A DNA stretch of 15,256 nt from an uncultured Panacagrimonas sp. (GCA_946481265.1 CAMLNE010000058.1:1-15256), one strand, 5' to 3'; shown: positions 7,184 through 15,256, counted from the stretch's first letter. The notes: generated by a model not told the origin, from the letters alone. Numbers and translations: made by a program.

Positions 7184-7596
7184 CAGAGAATCGTCCTCTG
7201 GATAAATGCGCTCTTCACGCTCAGCTTCGCCGCCGCCAGTCGGAATGCCTCACGTGCCTCGGCCTCCGTGACGCCTTCCATCTCGTACAGCATGCGGCCC
7301 GGCTGGACCTTCGCCACCCAGTACTCCACGTTGCCCTTACCCGAGCCCATTCGGACTTCGAGCGGCTTCTTGGTGACGGGAACGTCGGGGAACACGCGGA
7401 TCCACAGCTTGCCGCCGCGCTTGACGTAGCGGGTGATCACGCGGCGTGCCGCCTCGATCTGGCGGGCCGTCAGCATGCCGCGTTCGGTCGCCTTGAGTCC
7501 GAACTCGCCAAAGCTGACCTTGTTGCCGGTCAGGGCGAGGCCGGTATTGCGGCCTTTCTGCTGCTTGCGGTACTTCGTTCGCTTGGGCTGCATCAT
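7183..7596 (-). CDS. rplP: 50S ribosomal protein L16
   Basis: L16 (uL16) is a late-assembly protein that positions the A-site tRNA elbow near the peptidyl transferase centre. The 137-aa product starts [17 protein letters not shown]; the second residue aligns with Leu2 of E. coli, so the first of two adjacent ATGs was kept. Conserved blocks: [34 protein letters not shown] region (about 42-71) and [16 protein letters not shown]. Arg82 matches E. coli Arg81, the residue hydroxylated by the oxygenase RoxA (YcfD). A TAGGAG ribosome binding site lies upstream in the 34-bp gap after rpsC. Confidence 0.97.
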   Translation of the reverse strand: MMQPKRTKYRKQQKGRNTGLALTGNKVSFGEFGLKATERGMLTARQIEAARRVITRYVKRGGKLWIRVFPDVPVTKKPLEVRMGSGKGNVEYWVAKVQPGRMLYEMEGVTEAEAREAFRLAAAKLSVKSAFIQRTIL

Positions 7597-7630
7597 GGCA
7601 GCTGGCTCCTAGATATCGTGTAAGTAAGGA

Positions 7631-8317
7631 TCAGGCGGTCGCAGCTTCGGCCGCTTCGTCCTTCTTGTTACCGCGACGGTCATCGAAGACCTCGCCGCTG
7701 AACACCCAGACCTTGACGCCGATGACGCCATACGTGGTCTTGGCCTCGGCCGTCGCGTAGTCGACGTGCGCGCGCAGTGTATGAAGAGGAACGCGACCTT
7801 CGCGATACCACTCGACACGAGCGATCTCGGCGCCGTTCAGGCGACCTCCGACCTGGATCTTGATTCCCTGGGCACCCTGCCGCAGCGCGTTCTGCACCGC
7901 ACGCTTCATGGCGCGACGGAACATGATGCGGCGCTCGAGCTGCTGGGCAACTGACTCCGCGATCAACTGCGAGTCGAGCTCCGGCTTGCGGATCTCCTCG
8001 ACCGAGATGTGCACGCTCTCAGGCTTGAGGCCCATCTTGCCGGCGACATCCTGCTTCAGCTTCTCGATGTCCTCGCCCTTCTTGCCGATGACGATGCCGG
8101 GACGCGCGGTGTGGATGGTGACGCGAGCCGACTTCGAGGGTCGCTCGATCCGGATCTTCGACACCGAAGCCGCCGCCAGCTTCTTCTTCAGGTATGCACG
8201 AACCTGCATGTCCTTTGTCAGGTTCTCGCAGTACGTGGCGCGCTCGGCATACCAGTTCGACGTCCACTGCGTGGTGATGCCGAGACGGAAACCGTAGGGA
8301 TTGACTTTGTGACCCAT
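7631..8317 (-). CDS. rpsC: 30S ribosomal protein S3
   Basis: S3 (uS3) lines the mRNA entry tunnel with S4 and S5 and contributes to the ribosomal helicase activity. The 228-aa product starts with [14 protein letters not shown]. It has a type II KH domain at about 38-107 with the GxxG loop GKKG at 78-81 ([15 protein letters not shown]). The C-terminal domain has [43 protein letters not shown] sequence, and the block [11 protein letters not shown] is near the end. The tail is short, charged and Ala-rich ([11 protein letters not shown]). Length is close to the usual 210-235. It starts 11 bp after rplV. Confidence 0.97.
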   Translation of the reverse strand: MGHKVNPYGFRLGITTQWTSNWYAERATYCENLTKDMQVRAYLKKKLAAASVSKIRIERPSKSARVTIHTARPGIVIGKKGEDIEKLKQDVAGKMGLKPESVHISVEEIRKPELDSQLIAESVAQQLERRIMFRRAMKRAVQNALRQGAQGIKIQVGGRLNGAEIARVEWYREGRVPLHTLRAHVDYATAEAKTTYGVIGVKVWVFSGEVFDDRRGNKKDEAAEAATA

Positions 8318-8328
8318 GAGTTCGTCCT

Positions 8329-8670
8329 TTAGCCCTTCTTGCCGTCGCTGACGCGCACGGTGACGTGGGAGGTGCGCTTGATGATGCGATCGCCGCGACC
8401 CTTGGCACGCGGGCTCATGCGCTTCATGACCGGGCCCTCGTCGACCAGGATCTCGCTGACCTTGAGTTCGTCGACGTCGGCACCGTCGTTGTTCTCCGCG
8501 TTGGCGATCGCCGAATCGAGCACCTTCTTCAGGATGCCGGCAGCGCGCTGGTTGGAGAACTTCAGGATATTGAGCGCCTCGTCCACCTTCTTGCCGCGGA
8601 CGAGGTCGGCCACGAGCCTTCCCTTCATCGGAGACAGGCGCACAAACTTCAGAACGGCCTGGGTCTGCAT
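8329..8670 (-). CDS. rplV: 50S ribosomal protein L22
   Basis: L22 (uL22) has a globular domain on the 50S surface and a long beta-hairpin that lines the exit tunnel, the site of macrolide-resistance mutations. The 113-aa product shows [19 protein letters not shown] (about 11-29), [27 protein letters not shown] strand and the hairpin [20 protein letters not shown] (about 85-104). The hairpin is of normal length, with no resistance-type deletion. It lies 3 bp after rpsS. Confidence 0.97.
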   Translation of the reverse strand: MQTQAVLKFVRLSPMKGRLVADLVRGKKVDEALNILKFSNQRAAGILKKVLDSAIANAENNDGADVDELKVSEILVDEGPVMKRMSPRAKGRGDRIIKRTSHVTVRVSDGKKG

Positions 8671-8673
8671 GGC

Positions 8674-8958
8674 TTACCTCCCCTTACCATCGGTCTTCTT
8701 GTCGCCGCCGTGACCCTTGAAGCTGCGGGTCGGCGCGAACTCGCCACACTTGTGGCCGACCATGTTCTCGGTCACGAACACCGGCATGTGCGTCTTGCCG
8801 TTGTGAACCTGCAGGGTCAGGCCCACGAACTCGGGCGTGATCATGGAACGACGCGACCAGGTTTTGATCGGCTTCTTGATGCGGCTACCGGACATGTCAG
8901 CCACCTTCTTTGCAAGGTGGTGATCCACGAACGGGCCCTTCTTGAGTGAACGCGGCAT
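8674..8958 (-). CDS. rpsS: 30S ribosomal protein S19
   Basis: S19 (uS19) forms a complex with S13 in the 30S head and bridges to the central protuberance. The 94-aa product starts [19 protein letters not shown] and carries [19 protein letters not shown] (about 28-46), [19 protein letters not shown] and the conserved [12 protein letters not shown] (about 72-83), then a short charged tail. Length is typical (91-94). It lies 18 bp after rplB and 3 bp before rplV. Confidence 0.97.
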   Translation of the reverse strand: MPRSLKKGPFVDHHLAKKVADMSGSRIKKPIKTWSRRSMITPEFVGLTLQVHNGKTHMPVFVTENMVGHKCGEFAPTRSFKGHGGDKKTDGKGR

Positions 8959-8976
8959 GGAAGGAGCTCTACTCGA

Positions 8977-9807
8977 TTACTTCTTGTGGCGACTGCGCAC
9001 GATGAACTTCTGCGTGCGCTTGTTATTGCGGGTCCGGAGGCCCTTGGTCTGCTGACCCCAGGGTGTCACCGGATGCGGATTGCCCTGGCCCGACTTGCCC
9101 TCACCACCGCCGTGCGGATGGTCGACCGGGTTCATCACGACGCCACGGACGGTGGGACGAATGCCCTTCCAGCGCTTCGCGCCAGCCTTGCCGAACTGGC
9201 GCAGGTTGTGCTCGAAGTTGCTGACTTCGCCTACTGCGGCGCGGCATTCCGCGTGAATCTTGCGTATTTCACCGGAGCGCAGCCTCAGGGTGGCGTACTC
9301 GCCTTCGCGAGCGACCAGCTGCACACCGGCGCCGGCCGAACGCGCAAGCTGTGCACCCTTGCCCGGACGCATCTCGATGCAGTGGATGGTCGAGCCGATC
9401 GGGATGTTGCGCAGCGGCAGCACGTTGCCCGGCTTGATCGGGGCATCCGTACCGGACTGCACGCTGTCGCCGACCGACAGCCCGCGCGGCGCGATGATGT
9501 AGCGGCGCTCGCCGTCGGCGTAGCACAGCAGCGCGATGTGGGCGGAGCGGTTGGGGTCGTACTCGAGCCGCTCGACCTTGGCTGTGATGCCGTCCTTGTT
9601 GCGCTTGAAATCGACCAGGCGGTAATGGTGCTTGTGACCGCCGCCCTTGTGGCGCGTGGTCATGTGCCCGTTGTTGTTGCGCGCACCGCCCGGATCATTC
9701 TTCTCCAGCAGCGGCGCGTGCGGCGCACCCTTCCACAGGCCCGGCGTCACCACCTTGACCTGGTGGCGGCGACCCGGCGAGGTCGGTTTGATCTTGACCA
9801 AGGGCAT
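8977..9807 (-). CDS. rplB: 50S ribosomal protein L2
   Basis: L2 (uL2) is essential for subunit association and peptidyl transfer and makes bridge B7b. The 276-aa product has an N-terminal tail with GRNN-like [31 protein letters not shown] motif (about 43-69), an OB-fold domain (about 70-130) with [11 protein letters not shown], and an SH3-like domain with [19 protein letters not shown] (141-159). The C-terminal signature [12 protein letters not shown] lies at 226-237 and holds the conserved His of the peptidyl transferase region. The end [14 protein letters not shown] is typical. It begins 3 bp after rplW. Confidence 0.98.
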   Translation of the reverse strand: MPLVKIKPTSPGRRHQVKVVTPGLWKGAPHAPLLEKNDPGGARNNNGHMTTRHKGGGHKHHYRLVDFKRNKDGITAKVERLEYDPNRSAHIALLCYADGERRYIIAPRGLSVGDSVQSGTDAPIKPGNVLPLRNIPIGSTIHCIEMRPGKGAQLARSAGAGVQLVAREGEYATLRLRSGEIRKIHAECRAAVGEVSNFEHNLRQFGKAGAKRWKGIRPTVRGVVMNPVDHPHGGGEGKSGQGNPHPVTPWGQQTKGLRTRNNKRTQKFIVRSRHKK

Positions 9808-9810
9808 GGC

Positions 9811-10140
9811 TTACGACTCCTTCACGCCGCCGGCGAAGTCGATCGCCTGGCCTTCCGCCAGCGTGACGTACGCCTTCTTCCAATCGGAGCGACGGCCCAT
9901 GGACTGGCCGAAACGCTTGTTCTTTCCCGCCATGTTCAGCGTGTTCACTTCCGTAACCTGGACCTTGAACAGCTGCTCCACCGCCAGCTTGATCTCGGGC
10001 TTGGTGGCATCGCGCGCAACCTTGAACACCGCCTGGTTGCCCTTCTCGGCAACGCGGGTGGACTTCTCCGACACCACGGGGGCGACGAGGATGCGATGCA
10101 GCCGGCCGGCGGCAACCTTGGTTTGCGTCTGGGCGCTCAT
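9811..10140 (-). CDS. rplW: 50S ribosomal protein L23
   Basis: L23 (uL23) sits at the tunnel exit and is the main docking site of trigger factor and SRP. The 109-aa product has an N-terminal extension (about 1-14), then [19 protein letters not shown] (about 14-32). The globular domain has [38 protein letters not shown] sequence, and the loop [23 protein letters not shown] follows. The Glu of VSEKS, near the trigger factor contact region, is in place. The start overlaps the rplD stop by four bases (ATGA), which favours translational coupling. Confidence 0.96.
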   Translation of the reverse strand: MSAQTQTKVAAGRLHRILVAPVVSEKSTRVAEKGNQAVFKVARDATKPEIKLAVEQLFKVQVTEVNTLNMAGKNKRFGQSMGRRSDWKKAYVTLAEGQAIDFAGGVKES

Positions 10141-10742
10141 GACAGCCAGGCCTCCAGTTTCTTGACCGCTTCGGTCGTGATGACGACCTTCTGGTGACGC
10201 AGCAGGGACACCGGATCCAGCCCGTTCACGTCCGTGACGCCGACCTTGTGCAGATTGCGCGCCGACAGGTACAGGCTCTGATCGACGGCATCAGTGATGA
10301 GCAGCACATCGTTGGTGCCGTAGTCCTTGAGCTTCTCGATCAGCGTCCGGGTCTTGGCCGCCTCGACGCTCAGCGCCTCGGTGACCAGCAGATGGCCGCC
10401 ACGCGCCAGCTCGGAGACGATCGAGCGGATCGCGCCGCGGTACATCTTGCGGTTGACCTTCTGAGAGAAGTCGCGCGGTACCGCCGCGTGGGTCTTGCCG
10501 CCGCCGCGCCACAGCGGGCTGCGGATCGAGCCGGCTCGCGCCTGGCCCGTTCCCTTCTGCTTCCAGGGCTTCTTGCCGCCGCCGGCGACTTCAGCCTTGG
10601 TCTTCTGCTTCTTCGTACCCGCGCGGCCGCCGTTCATGTAGGCGGTCACGACCTGGTGAATCAGCGGTTCGTTGTAATCAGCGGCGAACACGGCGTCGTT
10701 GACCGACACCTTGGCGCTGCTGTTGTGTACTTGGATTTCCAT
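10137..10742 (-). CDS. rplD: 50S ribosomal protein L4
   Basis: L4 (uL4) has a globular domain on the 50S surface and a loop reaching into the exit tunnel, a macrolide-resistance site. In E. coli it also represses its own operon by attenuation and translational control at the S10 leader. The 201-aa product shows the loop [20 protein letters not shown] (about 57-76), then [28 protein letters not shown], and the C-terminal [28 protein letters not shown] region (about 167-190). Length equals the E. coli protein. The loop shows no deletion or insertion. Confidence 0.97.
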   Translation of the reverse strand: MEIQVHNSSAKVSVNDAVFAADYNEPLIHQVVTAYMNGGRAGTKKQKTKAEVAGGGKKPWKQKGTGQARAGSIRSPLWRGGGKTHAAVPRDFSQKVNRKMYRGAIRSIVSELARGGHLLVTEALSVEAAKTRTLIEKLKDYGTNDVLLITDAVDQSLYLSARNLHKVGVTDVNGLDPVSLLRHQKVVITTEAVKKLEAWLS

Positions 10743-10766
10743 GGCTCTGGCCCGATACGAACTGAG

Positions 10767-11402
10767 TTACTTCACCGTGGGCCGGACGACGACGTCGGCG
10801 CCGGCATGCCCGGGAACCGCGCCCTTGACCAGCAGCAGATTCTTCTCGGCGTCGACGCGGACCAGGTCAAGGTTCAGCGCGGTGACCTGCGTGTTGCCCA
10901 TGTGGCCCGCCATCTTCTTGCCCTTCCACACCTTGCCGGGCGACTGGCGCTGGCCAATCGAGCCGGGCACGCGGTGGCTGAGCGAGTTGCCGTGGCTGGC
11001 GCGACCGCCGCCGAAGTTCCAGCGCTTCTGCACACCGGCGAAACCCTTGCCGATCGAGGTGCCGGTGACATCGACCCGCTTGATGTCATTGAAGGCGTCG
11101 ACCTTGATCTCGGTGCCGGGAGCGGCATCCTTGAATTCGTCGTCAGTGACGCGGATTTCCCACAGCCCGCGGCCGGCAGCGACACCAGCCTTCTTATAGT
11201 GACCCGTCAGCGCCTTGTTGACGCGCGACGGCTTCACTTCACCGGCCGTCACCTGCACGGCACGGTAGCCGTCGGTTTCGGTCGTCTTGACCTGGGTCAC
11301 GCGGTTGGGCGTGCACTCGATGACAGTGACGGGGATGGACTCACCGGCTTCGGTGAAGACCCGCGTCATGCCGGCCTTGCGGCCAATGATGGCAATCGAC
11401 AT
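10767..11402 (-). CDS. rplC: 50S ribosomal protein L3
   Basis: L3 (uL3) starts 50S assembly by binding the 3' end of 23S rRNA and sends a loop toward the peptidyl transferase centre. The start at 11402 ([16 protein letters not shown]) fits the family; a longer frame to 11477 overlaps rpsJ and was rejected. GAGGA lies just upstream. Motifs: [27 protein letters not shown] region (about 124-146), [20 protein letters not shown] and [12 protein letters not shown] near the end. The GQxQ segment keeps the Gln that PrmB methylates in E. coli. Length is 211 aa, usual 209-215. It lies 16 bp after rpsJ. Confidence 0.97.
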   Translation of the reverse strand: MSIAIIGRKAGMTRVFTEAGESIPVTVIECTPNRVTQVKTTETDGYRAVQVTAGEVKPSRVNKALTGHYKKAGVAAGRGLWEIRVTDDEFKDAAPGTEIKVDAFNDIKRVDVTGTSIGKGFAGVQKRWNFGGGRASHGNSLSHRVPGSIGQRQSPGKVWKGKKMAGHMGNTQVTALNLDLVRVDAEKNLLLVKGAVPGHAGADVVVRPTVK

Positions 11403-11418
11403 GGATGCGTCCTCGTCC

Positions 11419-11736
11419 TTAGTTGACCTTGATCTGGACTTCCACGCCCGCAGGCAGGTCCAGCTTGGAGAGAGCATCCACCGTCTTCTCGGTCGGATCC
11501 ACGATCTGCATCAGGCGCTTGTGCGTACGGATCTCGTACTGGTCACGGGCGTCCTTGTCGGCATGCGGCGACACGAGAATCGTGTACCGCTCCTTGCGGG
11601 TCGGCAGCGGGATCGGACCGCGCACGACGGCGCCGGTACGTTTAGCGGTCTCCACGATCTCACGCGCCGATTTGTCAATCAGGCGGTGGTCGAAGGCTTT
11701 GAGTCGAATACGAATCGACTGGCTGGTCGCGGCCAT
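11419..11736 (-). CDS. rpsJ: 30S ribosomal protein S10 / antitermination factor NusE
   Basis: S10 (uS10) belongs to the 30S head. Outside the ribosome it is NusE, which binds boxA RNA with NusB and contacts NusG. The 105-aa product matches the family throughout: [17 protein letters not shown] (about 8-24), [25 protein letters not shown] region (about 38-58), [29 protein letters not shown] and [10 protein letters not shown]. Only a few residues at the N-terminus are extra. It is the first gene of the S10 operon and follows a leader of about 100 nt with a boxA-like element 13 bases before its start codon. Confidence 0.98.
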   Translation of the reverse strand: MAATSQSIRIRLKAFDHRLIDKSAREIVETAKRTGAVVRGPIPLPTRKERYTILVSPHADKDARDQYEIRTHKRLMQIVDPTEKTVDALSKLDLPAGVEVQIKVN

Positions 11737-11844
11737 GCTCTCACTCAGGTCTTAAAGAACGACCCCGGAACACCGGAATCAATGCACTGAAACAAAGGGC
11801 TTCAGCGCTGGTGTTGGTCGGGGGGCTAGCTCGAAAGGGCGCGC
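11737..11844 (-). promoter_or_regulatory. S10 operon leader with two hairpins
   Basis: The leader runs from a predicted start near 11838 to the rpsJ start codon. Two inverted repeats are visible. The first, 11784-11808, has an 8-bp stem with one G-U pair and a 9-nt loop. The second, 11762-11779, has a 7-bp stem with two G-U pairs and a TGTT loop. The second is followed on the transcript by a pyrimidine-rich stretch (GTTCTTTAAG). The placement resembles the E. coli S10 leader, where L4 causes NusA-dependent termination after hairpin HE, but this leader is shorter (about 100 against about 170 nt). L4 control is inferred, not shown. Confidence 0.5.
11750..11761 (-). promoter_or_regulatory. boxA-like element in the rpsJ leader
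   Basis: The minus strand reads CGTTCTTTAAGA. The rrn boxA consensus is TGCTCTTTAACA, and the core GTTCTTTAA matches GCTCTTTAA in eight of nine bases. BoxA RNA is bound by NusB together with S10/NusE, the product of the gene that starts 13 bases downstream. No clear boxB or boxC accompanies it. Confidence 0.45.
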
Positions 11845-11873
11845 AGTATAACGGCGAGGATTTGCACCTGCAA
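11845..11873 (-). promoter_or_regulatory. S10 operon promoter (sigma70-type)
   Basis: Read on the minus strand: -35 TTGCAG (11868-11873), a 17-bp spacer, and -10 TATACT (11845-11850, five of six to consensus). A GC-only discriminator follows. The start is expected near 11838. It lies between the end of the TPM gene and rpsJ, so the ribosomal genes need not depend on transcription from the accessory genes or from tuf. Confidence 0.72.
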
Positions 11874-11965
11874 TGGATTTCGCAGGGTGATCTCCGCTTC
11901 TGCCGCGCCGTCCGATGAGTCATCCATCGATGCAACCGGCGCAGTAGCCTGCGGGGCCGCGGATA
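11874..11965. other. Spacer between the TPM gene and the S10 promoter
   Basis: This stretch of 92 bp follows the TAG of the TPM-domain gene. I see no strong terminator: only short repeats such as GATG-ACT-CATC, and no T-run. The minus strand could encode a 33-residue peptide ending at 11826, but it would run through the promoter and has no clear ribosome binding site. Confidence 0.4.
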
Positions 11966-13417
11966 CTACATCTTCGGCGGCGGCAGTTGTTGCTTTATTC
12001 GCTCCCGAAGATGTTTTTCGTCGATGAACAGATCGGCGAACCGGTGGGCGATGCCATCGCGGCACGCGACCAAGACAACGAACCCGAGCAGGATCAGTAA
12101 CGCCAGCGGCAGGCTGATGACAAGAAGCATCAGGCCGAGCACGACATGAACGGGCCGAAGTCGCTGGATTCGAGCCTTCGCAACCGTCCTGGCAAGCCTG
12201 CCGAACTCCTCCATTTTCTCGGCGTGCGAGCTCCCCGAGCGCACGGTCGCGAGCGTCGCCCGCGAAGGTGTCGACCGGCGAGGCCGCGCGCCGGTCGGCG
12301 CGAGAACCACCGTGCGGGGCTGCGGGACAAGGCTTGGGGGCGGCGACTCCCGCTCCGAGTCGTCGGCGCCGCGCAAGATCGCGCGCAGGACGGGCACCAG
12401 GAAGGGCACGAGGACACCACCGAGGACTGCGCAACAGGCCAGCGCAGTGAAGCCGGTGGCGACCCACAGCGCCATGCCGCCGCCGACGCCGAGCAGGACC
12501 ATGGCCGGACCGATCGAGCGGCTCCAGAGCAGGAGCACGGCGAGAAGCAGCGCCCCGGCCATCGCGTAGCCGGCACCGATGCTGAGCGGATGGAACGCCG
12601 GCTCGACACGCTCACCGCGCATCTGCAACACCAAGGCCGGCACCATGACGCGAAGCTGTCCCGCCTGCTGGCGGGCCTCGCCAAGCCAGGCCGCGAGCCC
12701 GCCATCAAGGTTCCGCGACAGGCCGTCTCGAAGTCGCTCCAGGTCCTGCGGCAGGTCCTCGAACCAGGGGGGCAGCGGCACCCCTGGCGGCTGCGCGTCG
12801 ACGCCGCCCCGCGCCACCGCATCGTCCCGGACAGGCACTTCGCCGGCCGGGAGCGCTTCGTCGGCGCGATCATCGGAACGGACCACATCTGGATCCGTCG
12901 CCGCGCCGTCCGGAGCGGCCTCCGCCGGAGGATGGCCGACCTCGCCACCGTCGAGCACCGCGATCATGCGCTCCACACCCTGGCGAATTCCGACTCCCGC
13001 CTCTCCCCGCCCGAAAGCGGGCACCACCCACCGCGAGAGGATTTCGGATTGCGCTTCGCCGTCAAGGCGCTCGCCGAGCGGACCGGCGACGCGAATCAGG
13101 ACATAGCCCTCCGCCGACCACAGCAGCAGGGCGCCGCCCGTTTCCGGACTGTCCATGCCCCAGGCCTGCAAGACGCGGTCGGCAAAGGCCTCGAGTTCCT
13201 CGCCCGGCGTCTCCCGCACGAGCAGTACCGCAAGCTTTCGCCCGGTCGCGATCTCGTATCGGGCCAGGGCCATCTGCGCGCGAACCATTTCGGCCGGCTC
13301 GATCACCCCCGTCTGGTCGGTGACATAGCCGGTCTCCGCCGGGATCGGCGCGATCGCGTGGACCAGGCCAAGCCAACACAGGCACGCCGCCGCAACCCCC
13401 ACCCATGTATGGCGCAT
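11966..13417 (-). CDS. TPM-domain (YgcG-like) membrane protein
   Basis: A 483-aa envelope protein; function unknown. The start at 13417 gives a good signal peptide (hydrophobic core about 5-19, likely cut after VHA, residue 21) and has a strong GGGGAGG ribosome binding site five bases upstream. A 14-codon longer frame was rejected. Residues about 28-156 fit the TPM domain (Pfam TPM_phosphatase): YVTDQTGVIEP, MALARYEIATGRKLAVLLV, AFADRVLQAWGMD, GGALLLWSAEGYVLIRVAG and the end WVVPAFGRGEAGVGI. A long acidic, Pro-rich linker follows (about 157-275). There are four predicted membrane segments at about 281-298, 302-321, 325-345 and 424-452. Between the third and fourth lies a Pro/Ser/Arg-rich loop. 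In other systems TPM proteins act in membrane or photosystem repair. Its place 47 bp after the YceI-like gene suggests a two-gene operon. Confidence 0.85.
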   Translation of the reverse strand: MRHTWVGVAAACLCWLGLVHAIAPIPAETGYVTDQTGVIEPAEMVRAQMALARYEIATGRKLAVLLVRETPGEELEAFADRVLQAWGMDSPETGGALLLWSAEGYVLIRVAGPLGERLDGEAQSEILSRWVVPAFGRGEAGVGIRQGVERMIAVLDGGEVGHPPAEAAPDGAATDPDVVRSDDRADEALPAGEVPVRDDAVARGGVDAQPPGVPLPPWFEDLPQDLERLRDGLSRNLDGGLAAWLGEARQQAGQLRVMVPALVLQMRGERVEPAFHPLSIGAGYAMAGALLLAVLLLWSRSIGPAMVLLGVGGGMALWVATGFTALACCAVLGGVLVPFLVPVLRAILRGADDSERESPPPSLVPQPRTVVLAPTGARPRRSTPSRATLATVRSGSSHAEKMEEFGRLARTVAKARIQRLRPVHVVLGLMLLVISLPLALLILLGFVVLVACRDGIAHRFADLFIDEKHLRERIKQQLPPPKM

Positions 13418-13427
13418 CGAGACCTCC

Positions 13428-13461
13428 CCTTGCCTGACCGATCCTAACCGGTCCGGCAAGG
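13428..13461 (-). other. Long hairpin between the YceI-like and TPM genes
   Basis: CCTTGCC pairs with GGCAAGG (7 bp) and, after a single G/A mismatch, GACCG pairs with CGGTC (5 bp), leaving an 8-nt loop. The hairpin starts three bases after the YceI-like stop. The ribosome binding site of the TPM gene (GGGGAGG) begins with or directly after its last stem bases. No T-run follows, so it is unlikely to be a full terminator on this strand. It may protect the upstream mRNA end or tune downstream translation. Confidence 0.6.
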
Positions 13462-13464
13462 CTT

Positions 13465-14202
13465 TCAGGGGTTCAGCCCCGGACGTCCCACCAGTTCGAA
13501 CGTGATGCCGACCGCATCCTGCACGGACATCAGGCCACCGAGCACCGAGAAGGGTTCGATGCCGAAATCCGACTGCCGCAGCATGAAATCCCCGGACACG
13601 CGCAGGCGATCGCCGTCCCGGCCAGCGTGGATCAGCACGGACTGCACGTGCGTGACGCCTTTCAAGGTGATGGCGACGTCGGCCACCAGCAGCGGCCAGT
13701 CGCCCGCAAGCGCCTGCGCGCGCAGGCTGACGTACGGGAACCGAGCGGCGTCGGTCACCCGGGGGCCTAGCAGGTTGCGCCGCGTGCCATCGATGTCGGA
13801 TTCCGAGCGCGGCGAGGCAAAGGTGCCGCCGGTCTGCCTGCGCCAGACCGGGTCGTCGATGACCAGGGCGTCCAGCGGAACCCGAAGATCGAAACGCGAG
13901 CCTGAAGCCCGGTCGGGATCCAGCAGGACATAGCCTTCGAGATCCGACACGCCGAGGATGTGGTTGTGCCCGGCCTTGGCCGCCTTCCCGCCGCGGAACA
14001 CGTAGATGCGCACCACCGAGGCCGCCGGGTCGAGCGTATAGACCTCGCCTTGGGAGGGGGCGGCCTGCTCGTAGGGCATACGCAGATCGACGGGCTCGAT
14101 CGGGCCGGCGGCTAGCGGCGGCTGTGGCGCGGGGACCTGGCAGCCAGCTGCCATCAAGCCCGCAAGCAGGGCCAGCGCACCAATGGGAAAGCGGCGGATC
14201 AT
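13465..14202 (-). CDS. YceI-like family lipoprotein
   Basis: A 245-aa envelope protein with a YceI-like lipocalin-type beta-barrel, a fold that binds polyisoprenoids or other amphiphiles in related proteins. I chose the ATG at 14202 because it gives an N-terminal signal of the form basic residues, hydrophobic core and AAGC, with Cys21 as probable lipidation site. Alanine at the -3 position is less usual. Residues about 53-240 hold the domain: YTLDPAASVVRIYVFRGG, KAGHNHILGVSDLEGYVLL (His pair, typical of this subgroup), FDLRVPLDALVID, RFPYVSLRAQAL, ADVAITLKGVTH and FMLRQSDFGIEPFSVLGG. A 19-codon longer frame was rejected. The ligand is unknown. It precedes the TPM gene and lies between tuf and the S10 operon, where most relatives have no gene. 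Confidence 0.85.
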   Translation of the reverse strand: MIRRFPIGALALLAGLMAAGCQVPAPQPPLAAGPIEPVDLRMPYEQAAPSQGEVYTLDPAASVVRIYVFRGGKAAKAGHNHILGVSDLEGYVLLDPDRASGSRFDLRVPLDALVIDDPVWRRQTGGTFASPRSESDIDGTRRNLLGPRVTDAARFPYVSLRAQALAGDWPLLVADVAITLKGVTHVQSVLIHAGRDGDRLRVSGDFMLRQSDFGIEPFSVLGGLMSVQDAVGITFELVGRPGLNP

Positions 14203-14208
14203 GCCTGC

Positions 14209-14214
14209 ATTGTA
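14209..14214 (-). promoter_or_regulatory. Possible -10 box just before the YceI-like gene
   Basis: TACAAT, the same hexamer as in the alpha promoter, ends six bases before the start codon. If used, the transcript would be nearly leaderless. No good -35 is found at 16-18 bp, so this is a weak call. Confidence 0.25.
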
Positions 14215-14246
14215 GGAGTCGGAACCGTCATGGCCGATCGCCCATG

Positions 14247-14274
14247 AAAAAGGGCGCAAGCATCGCTTGCGCCC
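14247..14274 (-). terminator. Intrinsic terminator of tuf
   Basis: The transcript reads GGGCGCAAGC, loop GAT, GCTTGCGCCC, then TTTTT. The 10-bp stem is perfect and GC-rich, and the T-run is immediate. It ends tuf transcription before the YceI-like gene, so the accessory pair probably needs its own promoter or read-through. Confidence 0.92.
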
Positions 14275-14290
14275 CTTGTCCGACTACCGC

Positions 14291-14314
14291 CCGTCGCTAC
14301 GTTCGCAGCGACGG
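14291..14314 (-). other. Extra hairpin between tuf stop and terminator
   Basis: CCGTCGCTGC and GTAGCGACGG form a 10-bp stem with one G-U pair and the loop GAAC. It has no T-run and lies 16 bases after the tuf stop. It may stabilise the tuf mRNA 3' end or act in tandem with the terminator. Confidence 0.55.
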
Positions 14315-14330
14315 CGATCCAAAACGATGA

Positions 14331-15256
<926 letters not shown>

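Noticed and set aside
8986..11426. Two adjacent plus-strand open frames of about 400 aa each (8986-10197 and 10194-11426)
   Set aside because: They run antisense through rplB, rplW, rplD and rplC. Their near overlap by four bases mirrors the rplD-rplW junction rather than a real operon.
11403..11477. N-terminal extension of L3
   Set aside because: It overlaps the end of rpsJ. The family start [13 protein letters not shown] lies at 11402.
11826..12467. Minus-strand 213-aa frame whose last part continues past the TPM stop and looks fairly protein-like
   Set aside because: I considered a frameshift that would extend the TPM protein. Its own frame ends sensibly with a charged helix and PPPKM, and the S10 promoter lies inside the extension. 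The codon use of the last 33 codons is also less GC3-rich than in the neighbours.
12146..13447. 433-aa plus-strand frame opposite the TPM gene
   Set aside because: The minus-strand protein has a signal peptide, a recognisable domain, TM segments and a strong ribosome binding site. The plus-strand product is Arg/His-rich without features.

Overview
The window is one long block of translation genes on the minus strand, read from the right end to the left. The order is tuf (3' part), two accessory envelope genes, then the S10 operon (rpsJ-rplC-rplD-rplW-rplB-rpsS-rplV-rpsC-rplP-rpmC-rpsQ), the spc operon (rplN-rplX-rplE-rpsN-rpsH-rplF-rplR-rpsE-rpmD-rplO-secY-rpmJ) and the start of the alpha operon (rpsM-rpsK). 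The host is most likely a high-GC gammaproteobacterium. The evidence is the E. coli-like order secY-rpmJ-rpsM with no adk, map or infA between, the zinc-free 101-aa S14, and the close match of every protein to gammaproteobacterial families. The genus cannot be named from this sequence alone.

Layout by region: 14331-15256 is the C-terminal three quarters of EF-Tu, followed by a strong intrinsic terminator. 11966-14202 holds a YceI-like lipoprotein and a membrane-anchored TPM-domain protein, an unusual interruption between tuf and rpsJ. 11737-11873 holds a good sigma70-type promoter and an S10 leader of about 100 nt with two hairpins and a boxA-like element. 951-11736 is a compact run of 24 genes with mostly 1-50 bp spacing and some overlaps. 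915-943 holds a second good promoter in front of rpsM, the start of the alpha operon. 1-99 carries the end of a plus-strand reading frame whose tail resembles that of a sulfatase and which converges on rpsK.

Functionally the core genes make most of the 50S and 30S structural proteins plus SecY, the channel of the Sec translocon. S10 is also NusE, so the boxA-like element in front of rpsJ hints at feedback. The two recognised promoters share a 17-bp spacer, near-consensus -10 boxes and the same ten bases just downstream (CGCGCCCTTT), which suggests common growth-rate or stringent control.

The most notable feature is at the left edge. The last 14 codons of rpsK do not encode the near-universal S11 tail (NGCRPPKxRRV), and rpsD-rpoA-rplQ do not follow. 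Either the chromosome has been rearranged inside rpsK or the assembly is chimeric there. I saw no CRISPR array, tRNA, rRNA, insertion sequence or phage gene. The rest is an ordinary ribosomal protein cluster.
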